From: Planctomycetaceae bacterium
GTDB lineage: Bacteria; Planctomycetota; Planctomycetia; Pirellulales; Pirellulaceae
Assembly (NCBI GenBank): GCA_027487485.1
Contig: JAIYDN010000012.1
Location: 310,001 to 374,000, forward strand
Direction of reading: 5' to 3'
DNA: 64,000 nucleotides
Every line of letters begins with the position of its first letter. The stretch's first letter is position 1. The notes beneath the pieces were generated by a model. That model did not search any database, was not told the DNA's origin, and worked only from the letters and a program-made list of their open reading frames with translations. The translations under genes and the position numbers were made by a program. Shown piece by piece: positions 62,371 to 64,000 of the stretch.

Positions 62371-62400
62371 ATTGTAGCCGCTAGGCTATGGGACCTACAA
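62371..62400 (-). promoter_or_regulatory. likely promoter of the riboswitch-gcvP transcript
   Basis: On the minus strand TACAAT (62376-62371) follows TTGTAG (62400-62395) with an 18-base spacer. The -10 matches five of six positions and the -35 matches three of six. The start would lie about 15 bases before the first aptamer, as expected. The same -10 and spacer are used by the argB promoter in this window. Confidence 0.5.
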
Positions 62401-62410
62401 GCATAAATGA

Positions 62411-63304
62411 TTACCGCCGGATCCGAATCGCGATCCATTCCTTGAGAATCATGCTCAACTTTTCTAGTTCACCCACCTGCGGGAAGAAGTTTTGAACAAG
62501 CAACGGGCCCGAACTGCTTCGATAATCAGCCGCCAAAGGCTCCACCTTTACCCCGGCTTGTTCGGCGAGTTTCATCGCTCTAGGTAAGTGGAAAGCACTC
62601 GTAATCAGGCCACAACGGCTGTCCTTCCACCATTCAGGGTGGTCTCGTAAGGACGCAAGCTCTGAAAATGTGTTTTGCCCTGCGACTTCAAAAATGTTTT
62701 CGTCAGGAATACCTAAACCATGCCAAATGATCCGCGTTTGCTCGCTGGGGTCGCTCCCCGGTTCAAAGCTGCCTGAAAGAGATCCTCGAATCGCCATGGA
62801 ATCTCCGGTGGTAATGAGATTCTTGGTTTTGCCTTGCAAGAATAGCATGGCTGCATACACGACTCGATCACCCGCATTGTTCAATTGGGCACGACCATCC
62901 GGAGTTTTTCCGGTTCCGCCACCCAACACGACCACGTAGTCGAACGGCTTATCCGATGTCGGTATGTTCGTGGAAACCAAACTTTCCCAATAGCGAACAA
63001 CAGCGGATGCTACCATCGAAGTACTAGCGATCCATAGTAATGCAACCAAGCCGATCAAAAGCCAACCCGCTCCTTTCTGACCTCTTCGCAACGAAACCAA
63101 ACCAACCCAAAGAACAACCATCAGTAAAACAAAGTAAGGTTGGACAAAAAGAGTTAAAAGCTTTTCGGCAGAACTTTTACCACTGATCGTTGCCGTCGCC
63201 ATCAATGGAAGGACAAGAAAGCAGGAGGCAATTTGAAACGAAGTCTTCCACCAATCGCTCCAAGGGGCTGAGCTTTTTTGAATGATCAAATCAGATCGGG
63301 TCAT
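62411..63304 (-). CDS. YdcF-like (DUF218/ElyC-SanA group) membrane protein
   Basis: A 297-residue protein with three N-terminal membrane segments (about residues 20-43, 50-65 and 78-100), then a DUF218 domain: DYVVVLGGGTGKTPDGRAQLNNAGDRV, LQGKTKNLITTGDSM, EQTRIIWHGLGIPDENIFEVAGQNTFSELASL, GLITSAFHLPRAM and the late YRSSS element. ElyC and SanA relatives act in envelope polysaccharide metabolism and stress resistance; the reaction is unknown. It overlaps the cyclase-domain gene by 4 bp and is downstream of it, so the two are translationally coupled. Transcription of this pair runs toward the gcv riboswitch. Confidence 0.85.
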   Translation of the reverse strand: MTRSDLIIQKSSAPWSDWWKTSFQIASCFLVLPLMATATISGKSSAEKLLTLFVQPYFVLLMVVLWVGLVSLRRGQKGAGWLLIGLVALLWIASTSMVASAVVRYWESLVSTNIPTSDKPFDYVVVLGGGTGKTPDGRAQLNNAGDRVVYAAMLFLQGKTKNLITTGDSMAIRGSLSGSFEPGSDPSEQTRIIWHGLGIPDENIFEVAGQNTFSELASLRDHPEWWKDSRCGLITSAFHLPRAMKLAEQAGVKVEPLAADYRSSSGPLLVQNFFPQVGELEKLSMILKEWIAIRIRR

Positions 63305-64000
63305 TTCTCAGGCAGCCTTATAAAACCTTGCCAGTCCGTGGGTGCCGACCGGCCATGCTGCGCGATGAAGACGGTCAAGAAGTCCTTGACTCTGTCTTCG
63401 GCGGGAACCTGATGGAGCATTCGAAATGCTTCGCTCCAGTTTCCATCTTGCAGTCCATCTAAGGCTTTTTCGTAAGCTGTGATATGAGCATTGCTCAGCA
63501 GCTCGTTCGGACCCTCGGGGGGAAGCAATTCACTGACCATCAGCGGAGTCGACATTCCGACCGGCAATACGCGAGCGACTCGACGAGTGCGTGCGATACT
63601 GGGATCCACTTCGCTTCGAACGCGACTTGCAGTAGCCTCGTCCATCAAGATCGGGGCTCGCAATTGCTTGGTCATGCTCTCCAAACGCGAGGCAAGGTTT
63701 ACCACGGGACCAAACACGGTCACCTTCACTTGGTCGACTGTTCCAATCCGACCTGCGACTGCCTTGCCTGTTGCAATACCCAGCCCCGCACGAAATCCGG
63801 CCAGTGGATGATTATCAATAATGGCGGACGCTTCAAATTCTGCACGAATCGCAAGCGCCGCTTGAGCTGCCTGCAAAACCGAGCTTTTCTGTTCTAATGG
63901 CCAGCCCCAAAAACCCATCGCCGCGTCCCCATGGAAATCGCCGACAACTCCGTTCCGATCTAGGATGTGGTGGGTCATCACCCCCAGAGCATCGCTAACA
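63301..64000 (-). CDS. class III adenylate/guanylate cyclase-domain protein (C-terminal part)
   Basis: Only the C-terminal about 230 residues are inside the window; the frame is open to the last base, so the true start lies beyond it. The visible part is the second half of a class III cyclase domain: GVVGDFHGDAAMGFWGWPLE (metal-binding Asp region), AALAIRAEF, GFRAGLGIATGKAVAGRIGT, VTVFGPVVNLASRLESMTKQLRAPILMDEATASRV. A helical C-terminal tail (about 60 residues: AYEKALDGLQDGNWSEAFRMLHQV) follows. Such proteins often have CHASE2 or other sensor domains at the N terminus, but that cannot be seen here. The stop overlaps the YdcF-like gene by 4 bp. The product should be cAMP or cGMP; the substrate-determining Lys/Asp residues are only partly visible. 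Confidence 0.88.
   Translation of the reverse strand, partial: VSDALGVMTHHILDRNGVVGDFHGDAAMGFWGWPLEQKSSVLQAAQAALAIRAEFEASAIIDNHPLAGFRAGLGIATGKAVAGRIGTVDQVKVTVFGPVVNLASRLESMTKQLRAPILMDEATASRVRSEVDPSIARTRRVARVLPVGMSTPLMVSELLPPEGPNELLSNAHITAYEKALDGLQDGNWSEAFRMLHQVPAEDRVKDFLTVFIAQHGRSAPTDWQGFIRLPEK

Noticed and set aside
1-64000. CRISPR arrays, tRNA genes, insertion sequences, prophage genes
   Set aside because: No regularly spaced repeats with unique spacers, no tRNA-like cloverleaf ends and no transposase or phage protein pattern were seen.

Overview
The window reads as a chromosomal segment of a planctomycete, most likely of the Pirellulales. The evidence is the set of lineage-typical families: a DUF1559 protein with a type IV pilin-like N terminus, a DUF1549/DUF1553 cytochrome-like protein paired with a Tat-exported DUF1501 protein, two CRTAC1-type (FG-GAP plus ASPIC/UnbV) lipoproteins each paired with a TPR protein, a tricorn-like protease, and a tetrahydromethanopterin-type C1 dehydrogenase. 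Genes lie on both strands in short operons. I see no phage, insertion sequence, CRISPR array or tRNA, so this is mostly core and lineage-specific chromosome.

Layout. 1-7.5 kb (+): DUF1559 protein, small lipoprotein, TPR protein, CRTAC1 lipoprotein, RNA pseudouridine synthase, ECF sigma factor and its anti-sigma factor. 7.5-9.7 kb (-): dnaX, with an A10 slippery site. 9.8-16.3 kb (+): methylene-H4MPT dehydrogenase, then a putative leader-peptide attenuator, citramalate synthase (cimA), valS and a small unknown gene. 16.3-24.9 kb (mostly -): lipoprotein, OmpA-like lipoprotein, a sirtuin gene with one in-frame stop (+), apbE, a helical membrane protein, and a folC / DUF1854 / nadB row. 25-32 kb (+): ABC transporter ATPase and permease, a large anchored protein, a rhomboid protease, lysA and a DUF808 protein. 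33-35.6 kb: retropepsin-like protease (-), RNase P RNA (+), Uma2 nuclease (-). 35.8-41.2 kb (+): argB and argF behind a good promoter and an Arg-rich leader ORF, two glutamate-synthase-like proteins, an ABC-2 permease and an Sco protein. 41.3-47.1 kb: PhoPQ-related hydrolase, the second CRTAC1/TPR pair, truD (-). 47.4-53 kb: DUF1549/1553 and DUF1501 pair, HD-GYP-like protein (-). 53.4-64 kb: tricorn-like protease (-), large charged membrane protein (+), gcvP behind a tandem glycine riboswitch (-), a YdcF-like protein and the end of an adenylate cyclase-domain protein (-).

The most interesting signals are regulatory. Upstream of cimA-valS there is a 17-codon ORF with three consecutive Ile codons flanked by Val codons. 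It is followed by a segment that mimics the 3' arm of a strong intrinsic terminator, the architecture of a classical branched-chain amino-acid attenuator. Upstream of argB a 20-codon ORF with six Arg codons (three in a row) follows a TTGACA-18-TACAAT promoter. dnaX has an A10 run at which a -1 shift meets a stop after one further codon, as expected for gamma-subunit production. The sirtuin frame is intact apart from one TAA codon. These are all read directly from sequence, and their functions are inferences.
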